DNA of 14,173 nt from the NCBI GenBank assembly GCA_014238825.1, contig JABAAI010000016.1:1-14173 (forward strand), given 5' to 3'. The notes beneath the pieces are model-generated. The model saw nothing but the letters and a program-made list of their open reading frames with translations. It had not been told where the DNA came from and ran no database searches. This document shows positions 1 through 6,647 of the stretch, in pieces. This DNA is from Leptospirales bacterium. Its GTDB lineage: Bacteria; Spirochaetota; Leptospiria; Leptospirales; Leptonemataceae. Positions within the stretch are counted from its first letter, which is position 1. Each line of letters starts with the position of its first letter. The translations under genes and the position numbers were made by a program.

Positions 1-2
1 AA

Positions 3-305
3 GACAGCTCACTTAAAGCATCTGATTTCCTTAGTCATCTATAGAAGCTGGGTCTCAAAGAAATTATTTTTACAGACATTAGTCGTGATGGCACTCTAGA
101 GGGACCTGGTAATGCTATCAAACAATACCTAGAAACAACTCAGCTAAAATTTATTTTGTCTGGTGGAATTTCATCTTTAAAAGATCTGAGAATTATTCTA
201 GAACAAAGAGAAGCCAATTTAATAGGGGCGATTACAGGACGCGCCATCTATGAAAAAAAAATAGACTTAAAAGAAGCCGTGAAATTATGTAAAGAGTCGA
301 AGTAA
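3..305 (+). pseudogene. hisA: 3' part of hisA (ProFAR isomerase) with an in-frame TAG
   Basis: Phosphoribosylformimino-5-aminoimidazole carboxamide ribotide isomerase catalyses the Amadori-type isomerisation in cytosolic histidine synthesis. The frame beginning at base 3 reads the end of a (beta/alpha)8 barrel: KASDFLSHL, then a TAG codon at 42-44, then KLGLKEIIFTDISRDGTLEG, the phosphate-binding SGGISSLKDL and GAITGRAIYE segments, and a TAA stop at 303-305. The TDI-x-RDG and SGGI motifs are family hallmarks, which makes the identification firm. The 5' part lies outside the window. The residues on both sides of the TAG align with the family without any gap, so a single substitution (GAG, CAG or AAG to TAG) is the simplest explanation. 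I call it broken as read. A sequencing error, tRNA suppression or stop-codon recoding are alternatives. HisF has similar motifs, but the RDG and GRAIYE wording favours HisA. Confidence 0.75.
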
Positions 306-311
306 AAAATA

Positions 312-324
312 TTAGCTAGGCTAA
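312..324 (-). terminator. candidate terminator between converging hisA and the MIP18-like gene
   Basis: Read on the minus strand, TTAGC-CTA-GCTAA forms a 5-bp stem with a 3-nt loop, followed directly by TATTTTTT. It lies in the 20-bp gap between the hisA TAA and the TGA of the leftward MIP18-like gene. The position and T-run suit an intrinsic terminator for the leftward secA transcript. The stem is short for one, so confidence is limited. On the plus strand the run after the stem is A-rich, so it would not serve hisA. Confidence 0.4.
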
Positions 325-325
325 A

Positions 326-649
326 TCAAAAAATACCCATAAGTTGCTTTGCCTCTTCAGAGGCCATTTTATGAGGATCCCAAGGAGGAGAAAAAACTAC
401 TTCTACCTCTGCTTTAATAACAACACGAGTCGTTGCCGCATGCACTTGAGCCTTAAGCTGAGGACCAAAGGGACAAGCCATTGAGGTGAAAGTCATTAAA
501 ACAGTGGCTTTCTCTTTGTTCTCTAATTTAATCTCATAAATCAAACCCAAATCGGTAACACTAATGCCAATTTCTGGATCCTCAACAAGACTAATTTTAT
601 CCCAAATAGCTTGCTTTAATTGTTCCGGGTCTTGCTCTGCTTCACTCAT
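326..649 (-). CDS. MIP18/DUF59-family Fe-S cluster assembly factor (SufT/PaaD-like)
   Basis: This is a 107-residue single-domain protein of the MIP18 (DUF59) family, whose bacterial members (SufT, PaaD-like) help load or mature Fe-S clusters in the cytosol. Family marks are DPEIGISVTDLGLIY (residues 24-38), TSMACPFGP (55-63) with the conserved cysteine Cys59, SPPWDP (87-92) and the closing LMGIF. The length is normal for a stand-alone domain and there is no signal peptide. The ATG is preceded by GGAG at 8-nt spacing, the only convincing Shine-Dalgarno seen in the window, which fixes the start. It lies 45 bp after the secA stop on the same strand and is probably cotranscribed with secA. No suf or isc genes are visible here, so the client proteins cannot be guessed. 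The gene ends with TGA, so TGA is a stop in this organism. Confidence 0.88.
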   Translation of the reverse strand: MSEAEQDPEQLKQAIWDKISLVEDPEIGISVTDLGLIYEIKLENKEKATVLMTFTSMACPFGPQLKAQVHAATTRVVIKAEVEVVFSPPWDPHKMASEEAKQLMGIF

Positions 650-657
650 AATTTAAA

Positions 658-661
658 CTCC
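658..661 (-). promoter_or_regulatory. ribosome binding site of the MIP18-like gene
   Basis: GGAG on the minus strand, 8 nt before the ATG at 649. It stands out because the other genes in the window have no comparable purine-rich site. It may help ribosomes start on the distal gene of a secA transcript. Confidence 0.6.
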
Positions 662-694
662 AAATATTTAATGACTATTTTCTAAAATACACAA

Positions 695-3616
695 TTAACT
701 TCTTTTACGACGACGCGAAGTTTTACGACGAGAGGTGCCAGACACAGAAACTTTTTGCCTTCCAAACTGGCTTGATTTTGCCGAAGTAGTTTTACGGTGC
801 GAAGTTGGCGAAGCTGACGAGGCTAATGAAGAACCAGAAAAGCTATCATAAGTTTCATTAATTTCTCTAATCCCTTTACCATTAAGATTATTTTCTGAAT
901 ATTCTTCTAAATCATCTTCCCGCTCACTTTCTTTGGCTGCCATGTCTAAGGGACCATCTATCTGGACTCTAAAAAGATATTCTATTACCTGTTCTTTAAT
1001 CGCATCAACCATATCATCAAAAAATCCAAAACCCTTGAGCTTAAACTCAACTAGAGGATTTTTCTCAGCATAACCAGAAGCCCAGACGCCCTCCCTTAGT
1101 TGATCCATTTGATGTAAGTGTTCTTTCCACCGGGCGTCAACAACATCCAGAGCAATGCGGCGTTCTACATAAGAAAAACCATCATCATCTATTTCAGCAG
1201 ATTTTTGCTGATAACGTTTTTGTGCTTCGGCCTGTATTTTTTCAAAAACAACTAGTTGAGGATTTTTTTCATTACTTAAGCTATTGCTATCAAAATTTAA
1301 ATCCAAAGAAAATGTTGCACGAGTCCACTCATTAAGAGATTTTAAATCCCAACTAGCAGTGTCGTTATCATCACAAAAATTCAAAATTTTGGTTTCGATA
1401 ACTTCATCAAGCCAATGCAAGAGTCGCTCACGTGGCTTTTTACTTTCAACAAATATATTACGCTCCTTATAAATAAACTCCCTCTGAGTATTCATCACTT
1501 CATCATATTCTAAAAGGTGCTTGCGAATATCAAAATTATGACTCTCCACCCTTTTTTGAGCACGAGCAATAGCCCTATCCACCATACCTGCTTGTAGCTC
1601 CTGCCCTCGATCCATACCCAGAGTATTCATAATTTTTCTAATCCGCTCACCTCCAAAAATACGCATGAGGTGATCCTCTAGACTTAAATAAAAACGACTC
1701 GAACCGGGATCGCCTTGTCGCCCCGAACGACCTCGTAACTGATTATCGATGCGCCTAGCTTCGTGGCGTTCTGTACCTAATATATGCAAGCCACCAGCTT
1801 CCTTTACTTTGTTGTGATTCTCCACCCAAATCTGAGATCTCAAATAAATATCTTTAAGTAATTTTTTCTTAGCTGTACTTAAGCTAGTGTTTTTATTATC
1901 ACTTTGAGCTGATGAATCTAGTGTACTAAGCAGTTCATTGGCTTCATCAAATTTCTTTTTAAGCATTAAATTTTTAAAAAAAGTTATGTTTTCGTTATCT
2001 TCTTCTAGTTCATCTAGCTCATCTAATTCTGCTAAGTAATTAGCAGAACCTCCCAAAACAATATCTGTACCACGACCAGCCATATTAGTCGCAACAGTTA
2101 CCACACCCAGCTTGCCTGCGTTTGCAATTATGCTTGCTTCCTGTTCATGATGACGTGCATTTAAGACGCTGTGCTTTATTCCAGCCTTTTTAAGACAAGC
2201 AGATAAATATTCTGATTTTTCAATAGAGATTGTTCCCACTAAAGTTGGCTGACCTCGCTCTATGCAGTCATTGATGTCTTTTGTTATCGCCTCATACTTT
2301 TCTTCTTCGGTGCAGTAAATTTTATCGGGATAATCGATACGAGTAATCTTTATATTTGTAGGAACAACAACAACATCTAGTTTATAAATCTTTTTAAATT
2401 CTTCTGCTTCCGTATCTGCAGTACCCGTCATACCAGCTAACTTTTTATACAAGCGAAAAAAATTCTGATAAGTGACACTAGCCAGTGTTTGGCTCTCCTG
2501 CTTAATGCTTACCTTTTCCTTGGCTTCTATTGCCTGATGCAAACCATCTCCATAACGTCGCCCTGGCATAGTCCGTCCCGTATGCTCATCCACTAAAACC
2601 ACCTCACCATCTTGAAGCACGTAATCCACTTCAGCTTTGAAAATAAGGTGTGCCTTCAATGACTGATTGGAATGTACCACCAGGTTGGTATTATCTAGAG
2701 CAAAAAGATTCTCAATTCCAAAGATCTCCTCAAGTTTTTCTACTCCCTTTTCGCTAAGAAAAACATTACGCGACTTCTCATCTATATCATAATGATAGCC
2801 TCTAATTACATGTGGTTCTTCCTTACCGGGTTGAACAACTATGGCCTCTGGCTCGGGGGCTGATTTTTCAGCAATAATAAGCTGATTTATGGCACGATTA
2901 ATGTTAATATAGATAGTAGTATCCTCTTCGGTAGGACCAGAAATAATTAGCGGAGTGCGAGCCTCATCAATTAAAATAGAATCTACCTCATCAACTATAG
3001 CAAAATTAAAACCACGTTGTACTTTTCGGTCATTGTCTGTTAGCATATTATCACGCAAATAATCAAAGCCAAATTCGCTATTAGTTCCATAAGTTATATC
3101 TGCTGCATAGGCAGCCTTTCTTGTACCAGGTGCCATGCTATGTTGAATGATACCGACTTTCATCCCAAGTTTATTATAGACCGGCTCCATCCACTTAGCG
3201 TCGCGTGATGCCAAATAATCATTTACAGTAACAAGATGAACTCCTTTAGCAGGAAGTGCGTTAATATAAAGAGACGCTGTAGCGGTAAGAGTTTTGCCCT
3301 CTCCTGTTTTCATTTCTGCTATTTTACCCTGATCTAAAACAATAGCCCCGATCATTTGTACATCAAAATGACGCATCCCTAAAGTGCGCCAAGCAGCCTC
3401 ACGAACAGTGGCAAAAGCCTCCGCTAATAAATCATTAAGTGAAGCCCCTTGGGCTAAGGCTGTTCTAAACTTGATAGTCTGAGACTTCAATTCATCATCG
3501 CTCAATTCTCTGATCTTTTCTTCCCAGCTATTTATTTCTGCTATTATGGGATAAACCTGTTTTAGATCACGTTCGTTCTTAGAACCAAAAATAATTTGAA
3601 TAAGTTTGTTAAACAT
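695..3616 (-). CDS. secA: SecA preprotein translocase ATPase
   Basis: SecA is the ATPase that pushes unfolded preproteins through SecYEG at the cytoplasmic membrane. Visible motifs in order: Walker A GEGKT (residues 105-109), TYGTNSEFGFDYLRDN (175-190), Walker B region DEVDSILIDEARTP (209-222), VDEHTGR (342-348), AGMTGTA (394-400), ATNMAGRGTDIVLGG (509-523) and GGLHILGTERHEARRIDNQL followed by RGRSGRQGDPGSS (608-640). The preprotein crosslinking and scaffold parts follow. At 973 residues it is longer than the roughly 900 of E. coli SecA. Part of the excess is an acidic then lysine-rich insertion at about 524-607, between the GTDIVLGG and GGLHILGTER motifs. The C-terminal tail is rich in Ser, Lys and Arg and has no CxC zinc motif, so SecB binding of the E. 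coli kind is not expected. The ATG start gives a normal SecA N-terminus, but no Shine-Dalgarno precedes it. A 277-bp leader separates it from the gene upstream. Confidence 0.98.
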   Translation of the reverse strand: MFNKLIQIIFGSKNERDLKQVYPIIAEINSWEEKIRELSDDELKSQTIKFRTALAQGASLNDLLAEAFATVREAAWRTLGMRHFDVQMIGAIVLDQGKIAEMKTGEGKTLTATASLYINALPAKGVHLVTVNDYLASRDAKWMEPVYNKLGMKVGIIQHSMAPGTRKAAYAADITYGTNSEFGFDYLRDNMLTDNDRKVQRGFNFAIVDEVDSILIDEARTPLIISGPTEEDTTIYININRAINQLIIAEKSAPEPEAIVVQPGKEEPHVIRGYHYDIDEKSRNVFLSEKGVEKLEEIFGIENLFALDNTNLVVHSNQSLKAHLIFKAEVDYVLQDGEVVLVDEHTGRTMPGRRYGDGLHQAIEAKEKVSIKQESQTLASVTYQNFFRLYKKLAGMTGTADTEAEEFKKIYKLDVVVVPTNIKITRIDYPDKIYCTEEEKYEAITKDINDCIERGQPTLVGTISIEKSEYLSACLKKAGIKHSVLNARHHEQEASIIANAGKLGVVTVATNMAGRGTDIVLGGSANYLAELDELDELEEDNENITFFKNLMLKKKFDEANELLSTLDSSAQSDNKNTSLSTAKKKLLKDIYLRSQIWVENHNKVKEAGGLHILGTERHEARRIDNQLRGRSGRQGDPGSSRFYLSLEDHLMRIFGGERIRKIMNTLGMDRGQELQAGMVDRAIARAQKRVESHNFDIRKHLLEYDEVMNTQREFIYKERNIFVESKKPRERLLHWLDEVIETKILNFCDDNDTASWDLKSLNEWTRATFSLDLNFDSNSLSNEKNPQLVVFEKIQAEAQKRYQQKSAEIDDDGFSYVERRIALDVVDARWKEHLHQMDQLREGVWASGYAEKNPLVEFKLKGFGFFDDMVDAIKEQVIEYLFRVQIDGPLDMAAKESEREDDLEEYSENNLNGKGIREINETYDSFSGSSLASSASPTSHRKTTSAKSSQFGRQKVSVSGTSRRKTSRRRKRS
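2004..2030 (-). repeat. degenerate 9-nt tandem repeat in the secA insertion
   Basis: Three imperfect 9-base units of the form GARYTAGAW encode the acidic run ELDELDELE near residues 530-538 of SecA. They lie in the lineage-specific insertion between two conserved helicase motifs, a place where length variation should be tolerated. Confidence 0.5.
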
Positions 3617-3893
3617 CTGAAGCTAAATTTAGACAAGCTAGGCTAGTACTCTATAACTTTAATAACCAAATCTTACACTATAGCACTGGCAAGCTACTAT
3701 TTTTTACTATTAAAAATAGTACAAAATATTGTCGAGCAAGAAAGCATTACTTTTTTGCAATATTGCTCTTTTTTGATTTATTAAAACTCTTCCTAAGACT
3801 AAAGAAGTGCTACAGAGATTGCCTTTATGATATTCAAGCTGCGATTTACAACGGCAAATTACCCGCCTCTTTGCACTCTCTCCACGTTCAAGG
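3617..3893 (-). other. 277-bp secA leader / intergenic region
   Basis: This is the gap between the stop of the large TPR gene and the secA ATG. I see no convincing gene. A 68-codon frame with a TTG start (3916-3710) crosses part of it but overlaps the TPR gene and resembles nothing known. The region holds an AT hairpin (3695-3721) and a looser repeat, GAGCAA (3734-3739) with TTGCTC (3763-3768). No clean -35/-10 pair is visible. A promoter or post-transcriptional control of secA in this stretch is plausible but unproven. Confidence 0.4.
3695..3721 (-). other. 10-bp perfect A/T inverted repeat upstream of secA
   Basis: TACTATTTTT and AAAAATAGTA are exact reverse complements separated by 7 nt. 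The element begins 79 nt upstream of the secA ATG. There is no separate T-run after it on the minus strand, although the arms themselves contain runs of T and A. It may be a weak terminator for the upstream TPR gene, a protein-binding site, or a leader structure. Confidence 0.45.
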
Positions 3894-5975
3894 CTAGCGT
3901 TCAAAGAGTGGTTCAAAGACTAGAGAACGGTTTTTATCAATCCTGTTTATATTTTCCCGCGCCCGATTAACTTGGGCTTGAGAACCTCTGGTGATAATAG
4001 CTCTATAGTACTTTTTAGCCACTAACAAATCCCTTTCATGAAAGGCTATACGAGCTAGTGCTTCCAAAACTTTAGGCAAATGAAGCCCCTCCAAACGTTT
4101 AGCAATCCAATTCCTAATTTTTATTTTCTCAGCTAATGTCCGATCTTTTAATATGTAATATTGGGATTGTAATTTTTCGTCTTGAACTTTTAACAGTTGC
4201 CTTTTGAGCTGGCTTAGCTCGTTTTTTATAGCTTGAATTTCCAAATCTGTTGCCTGCTTCTTTTTTTCTATTTCTAATAATTTTTGCCACGCACGCTCCA
4301 GATATTTCTTTTCCTTTTTCTGATCATTTTTTTGAACTTTGTTTTGAGTAGCAATACTTGCCATATTTATCAAGACTTCAGACTTCATCGCTTTTAACTC
4401 CACTTCGTACTTACTTGCTTCGCTCATATTAGGATTTGCTTTATCAACTAGATCAATATCTTTAACGCTAGTTAGAAAATCATCATAGAGTTTGAGGGCC
4501 GCTGTAAAATTAAAAGCCCTTTTAAAATATAAATCAGCTAGCGCTTTTTTAAGGAAGCTTTGTTTATCGCCTTCTTGCTCTCCTTGGTCTTTTTTGTCTT
4601 TTTTATCTTGAAGCTTAAAATAATTCTCATAGCTAGCAATAGCCCTAGTATAATTCTTTTTATTTGTGTAAAGTTTCGCAAGGTCTAAATAATACGAAGC
4701 TTGCTCCTTTAGCCACAGCTGTGTTTTTATCTCGGGTTCTAGGCGACTTATAATTTCTGTAAATAAAATGGCCTCACCAAGTTTCCCCTGTCGCTTATAT
4801 TCTTTGGCAAGCAACATAATTGTTTCTCTATGAAATGGATTTATCTTATACGTAAATTCTAAGGCATTCAAAAAACCTTCGTTCTGATATGGAAGTTTTT
4901 TTTCTTTTAGGAAATTATCATAATTATTTATATAAGAATTTGGGTTAGCGATACTAGCGAAACTTATGTTTTTTTGATTTATCTTCTGTGTTTCTAAGGC
5001 CATCTTATAGGCAGCCTCACCATAGACATTTCTTCTTTTTTGTAAATAACGCCGGTAACTTCCTTTTCTGATAGTTTCTAGCACTGCCATCTTTTGCGCC
5101 TGCATTTCCAAGCCAAGCTCTTGTGCTCTTAAGGCATCGGATAGACTTAGTTTAGCATTAGGAGATTTAATACGCGATAGGGCCACTTCTAATTGATTAG
5201 CCTTCATTTTATCCTTAGCTTCAAGAAACTGAGTGTGCGTCTTTTGAAAGCGAAGCATCGTTAATTGCAGCTCTTTGTCGCTTGTCTGAGCAATAAGTTC
5301 CTTACTAGCAAAAAAACGTTTCATCCATAGATAACGCTCCTGCTTTCTTTTTTCTACAAAACTAGCTTTTGTTTTATTTTTTGCTAACACTATTTTATCT
5401 CCTGATTCCAATTGATTTGCTATAACTAGACGCTCTTTAAGTTTTTCCTGCTCTTCTAAACTTGGTGGTTCAATATATGCATAACGAAAAGCCATTTTAT
5501 AACTAGCCAAAGCCTTCTGATGCTTTTTAGCTTTTACATAGCTATTCGCCAATAGAGCATGTAAACGAAATAAATTTGAATCTTCCTTTATAAAATAAGG
5601 CCTCGCCATTCGCTTCGCTTGCTTTTGCCCTATCAAACGATTTGCGTTCTTATTAAAATTCAGCTTAGCTGAGGAGGAGGCAAGAGCAGGTCGCTCCTTA
5701 TTATTCTTTTCAGATAAGATGCTTTTAGCTTCAGTAAATTGAGAATAGTATGAATTTAAAATTTTACGAAGCTCAGCAGCTATACTATCATAATCAGGAG
5801 AGTTTTGTTTAGACGCCTTCTCTAAGTTAGTGATCCTTTCGTTAATATTATCTTGACTAAGATAATTTGTATTTTGAGCTATTAGTTCCGGAGCAATAAA
5901 GACAATAGAGAAACTAGCAAAAGCACTAAGACTAAAATAGCTAGCTAAAACAAATAGAAAATAAACTAATTTCAT
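3894..5975 (-). CDS. large exported TPR/coiled-coil protein of unknown function
   Basis: I do not recognise this 693-residue protein. It starts with a Sec-type signal peptide: a hydrophobic stretch from residue 3 and a possible AFA cleavage site after residue 20, though hydrophobic residues continue to about 33 and could instead anchor it. Helical, Lys- and Ala-rich sequence follows, with TPR-like units near 138-166, 385-412, 424-456, 474-502 and 634-662. A Lys/Glu-rich coiled-coil stretch spans about 550-605. The residues suggest a periplasmic or membrane-attached scaffold. It ends in TAG at 3894-3896, and the next in-frame codons are CCT and TGA. It lies between a soluble TPR gene 66 bp upstream and secA 277 bp downstream. 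The ATG has no Shine-Dalgarno. Low-complexity KDKKDKKD (457-464) comes from a 9-nt repeat. No enzymatic motif is visible. Confidence 0.85.
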   Translation of the reverse strand: MKLVYFLFVLASYFSLSAFASFSIVFIAPELIAQNTNYLSQDNINERITNLEKASKQNSPDYDSIAAELRKILNSYYSQFTEAKSILSEKNNKERPALASSSAKLNFNKNANRLIGQKQAKRMARPYFIKEDSNLFRLHALLANSYVKAKKHQKALASYKMAFRYAYIEPPSLEEQEKLKERLVIANQLESGDKIVLAKNKTKASFVEKRKQERYLWMKRFFASKELIAQTSDKELQLTMLRFQKTHTQFLEAKDKMKANQLEVALSRIKSPNAKLSLSDALRAQELGLEMQAQKMAVLETIRKGSYRRYLQKRRNVYGEAAYKMALETQKINQKNISFASIANPNSYINNYDNFLKEKKLPYQNEGFLNALEFTYKINPFHRETIMLLAKEYKRQGKLGEAILFTEIISRLEPEIKTQLWLKEQASYYLDLAKLYTNKKNYTRAIASYENYFKLQDKKDKKDQGEQEGDKQSFLKKALADLYFKRAFNFTAALKLYDDFLTSVKDIDLVDKANPNMSEASKYEVELKAMKSEVLINMASIATQNKVQKNDQKKEKKYLERAWQKLLEIEKKKQATDLEIQAIKNELSQLKRQLLKVQDEKLQSQYYILKDRTLAEKIKIRNWIAKRLEGLHLPKVLEALARIAFHERDLLVAKKYYRAIITRGSQAQVNRARENINRIDKNRSLVFEPLFER
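4587..4604 (-). repeat. exact 9-nt tandem duplication with T runs
   Basis: GTCTTTTTT occurs twice in tandem on the plus strand and encodes part of the KDKKDKKD segment of the large TPR protein. The homopolymer content makes this a candidate slippage site, in a linker where added or lost triplets should do little harm. Confidence 0.6.
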
Positions 5976-6041
5976 TATAGTTCATCTAGGAAAAGAAACT
6001 AGCAGATAAACTAGGAAACAAAACTATAAGCCATTGAGTAC
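5976..6041 (-). other. short leader with nested repeats before the large TPR gene
   Basis: This 66-bp spacer contains an inverted repeat TATAGTT (5976-5982) and AACTATA (6022-6028). Between its arms are two copies of CTAGGAAA (5986-5993 and 6011-6018), 25 bp apart. That spacing is near two and a half helical turns, so it need not be a same-face operator. The function is unknown. Confidence 0.3.
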
Positions 6042-6554
6042 TTAATTATTGCCTAAGCTAGCTTGTTTTTTTTCATTAAGAATAATATCGTACAACTGCT
6101 GTGCTTCAAAAAATAATGGTTTATGTTGTAAAGCTAAACGCAAGTAACGAAGGCTAGTTCTTGGTCTTTCCCAGCGACGATAAACTAGGGCCAAATTATA
6201 AAGAGCGAAATGTTTTTTTTCAGAGTTTTCTAATTTTATAGCACGCGAGAACCATTTTAGTGATGCTTTAAGCTCTCCCATCCGTAGTAGCAAAGCTCCA
6301 TAATCATTATACAAACCACCATTTTTTGGGTTTTGAAAAATAGCCTTACGAAAAAAACTAAGCGCTCTTTTCCCATCATTAAATATAGTACCATAAAGCC
6401 AGCCCAAAGAGCCATAATTAAATTCAGACGGATCTATCTCTGCTGATTTAAGAAAAAAGTATTCTGCCCCATCATAATTTTTATCGAAAACAGCATTCAC
6501 GCCCTTTTCATAAAAAAGCTGTGCTTCTGCTACCATTTCATTATTAGCTCTCAT
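6042..6554 (-). CDS. small soluble TPR protein
   Basis: A 170-residue protein made almost wholly of tetratricopeptide repeats, which form helical scaffolds for protein-protein contacts. Four units can be read: residues 11-44 (ending SAEIDPSEF), 45-77 (RALSFFRKAIFQNPKN), 80-111 (LYNDYGALLLRMGELKASLK) and 115-148 (ALYNLALVYRRWERPRTSLR). The spacing and Gly/Ala/Pro positions are typical. There is no signal peptide or membrane segment, so a cytosolic place is likely. The ATG gives a sensible first helix but lacks a Shine-Dalgarno. It is encoded between dxs (93 bp upstream) and the exported TPR protein (66 bp downstream). The partner protein cannot be told from the sequence; the adjacent TPR protein or Sec components are only guesses from position. 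Confidence 0.88.
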   Translation of the reverse strand: MRANNEMVAEAQLFYEKGVNAVFDKNYDGAEYFFLKSAEIDPSEFNYGSLGWLYGTIFNDGKRALSFFRKAIFQNPKNGGLYNDYGALLLRMGELKASLKWFSRAIKLENSEKKHFALYNLALVYRRWERPRTSLRYLRLALQHKPLFFEAQQLYDIILNEKKQASLGNN

Positions 6555-6593
6555 ATTGAAAATACAGGGAAGAAAGGCATCCGACTTCCTTCG

Positions 6594-6627
6594 CTTTATA
6601 AATACAATTTCGGATTGTTTACTAAAG
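6594..6627. other. imperfect hairpin in the gap after dxs
   Basis: In the 93-bp gap between dxs and the small TPR gene, CTTTA and TAAAG flank ACAAT-ttcgg-ATTGT, giving two short stems with an internal loop between them. On the plus strand a run of eight T follows ten bases later, but no plus-strand gene needs a terminator here. On the minus strand the hairpin follows the dxs stop by about 20 nt. It could be a weak terminator, attenuator or RNA-processing site between dxs and the TPR genes. Confidence 0.3.
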
Positions 6628-6647
6628 AGCTTGTTTTTTTTCTTAGC

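Noticed and set aside
1284..1472. 62-codon rightward frame inside secA
   Set aside because: It is antisense to the conserved scaffold region of secA, with no independent support.
3734..3774. Plus-strand intrinsic terminator (GAGCAA...TTGCTC followed by six T)
   Set aside because: The loop would be 23 nt and no rightward gene lies upstream, so a terminator role has no purpose here.
3710..3916. 68-codon leftward frame overlapping the end of the large TPR gene
   Set aside because: It begins with TTG, contains no ATG, overlaps the TPR gene out of frame and resembles no family. I kept only the idea that it might matter for the secA leader.
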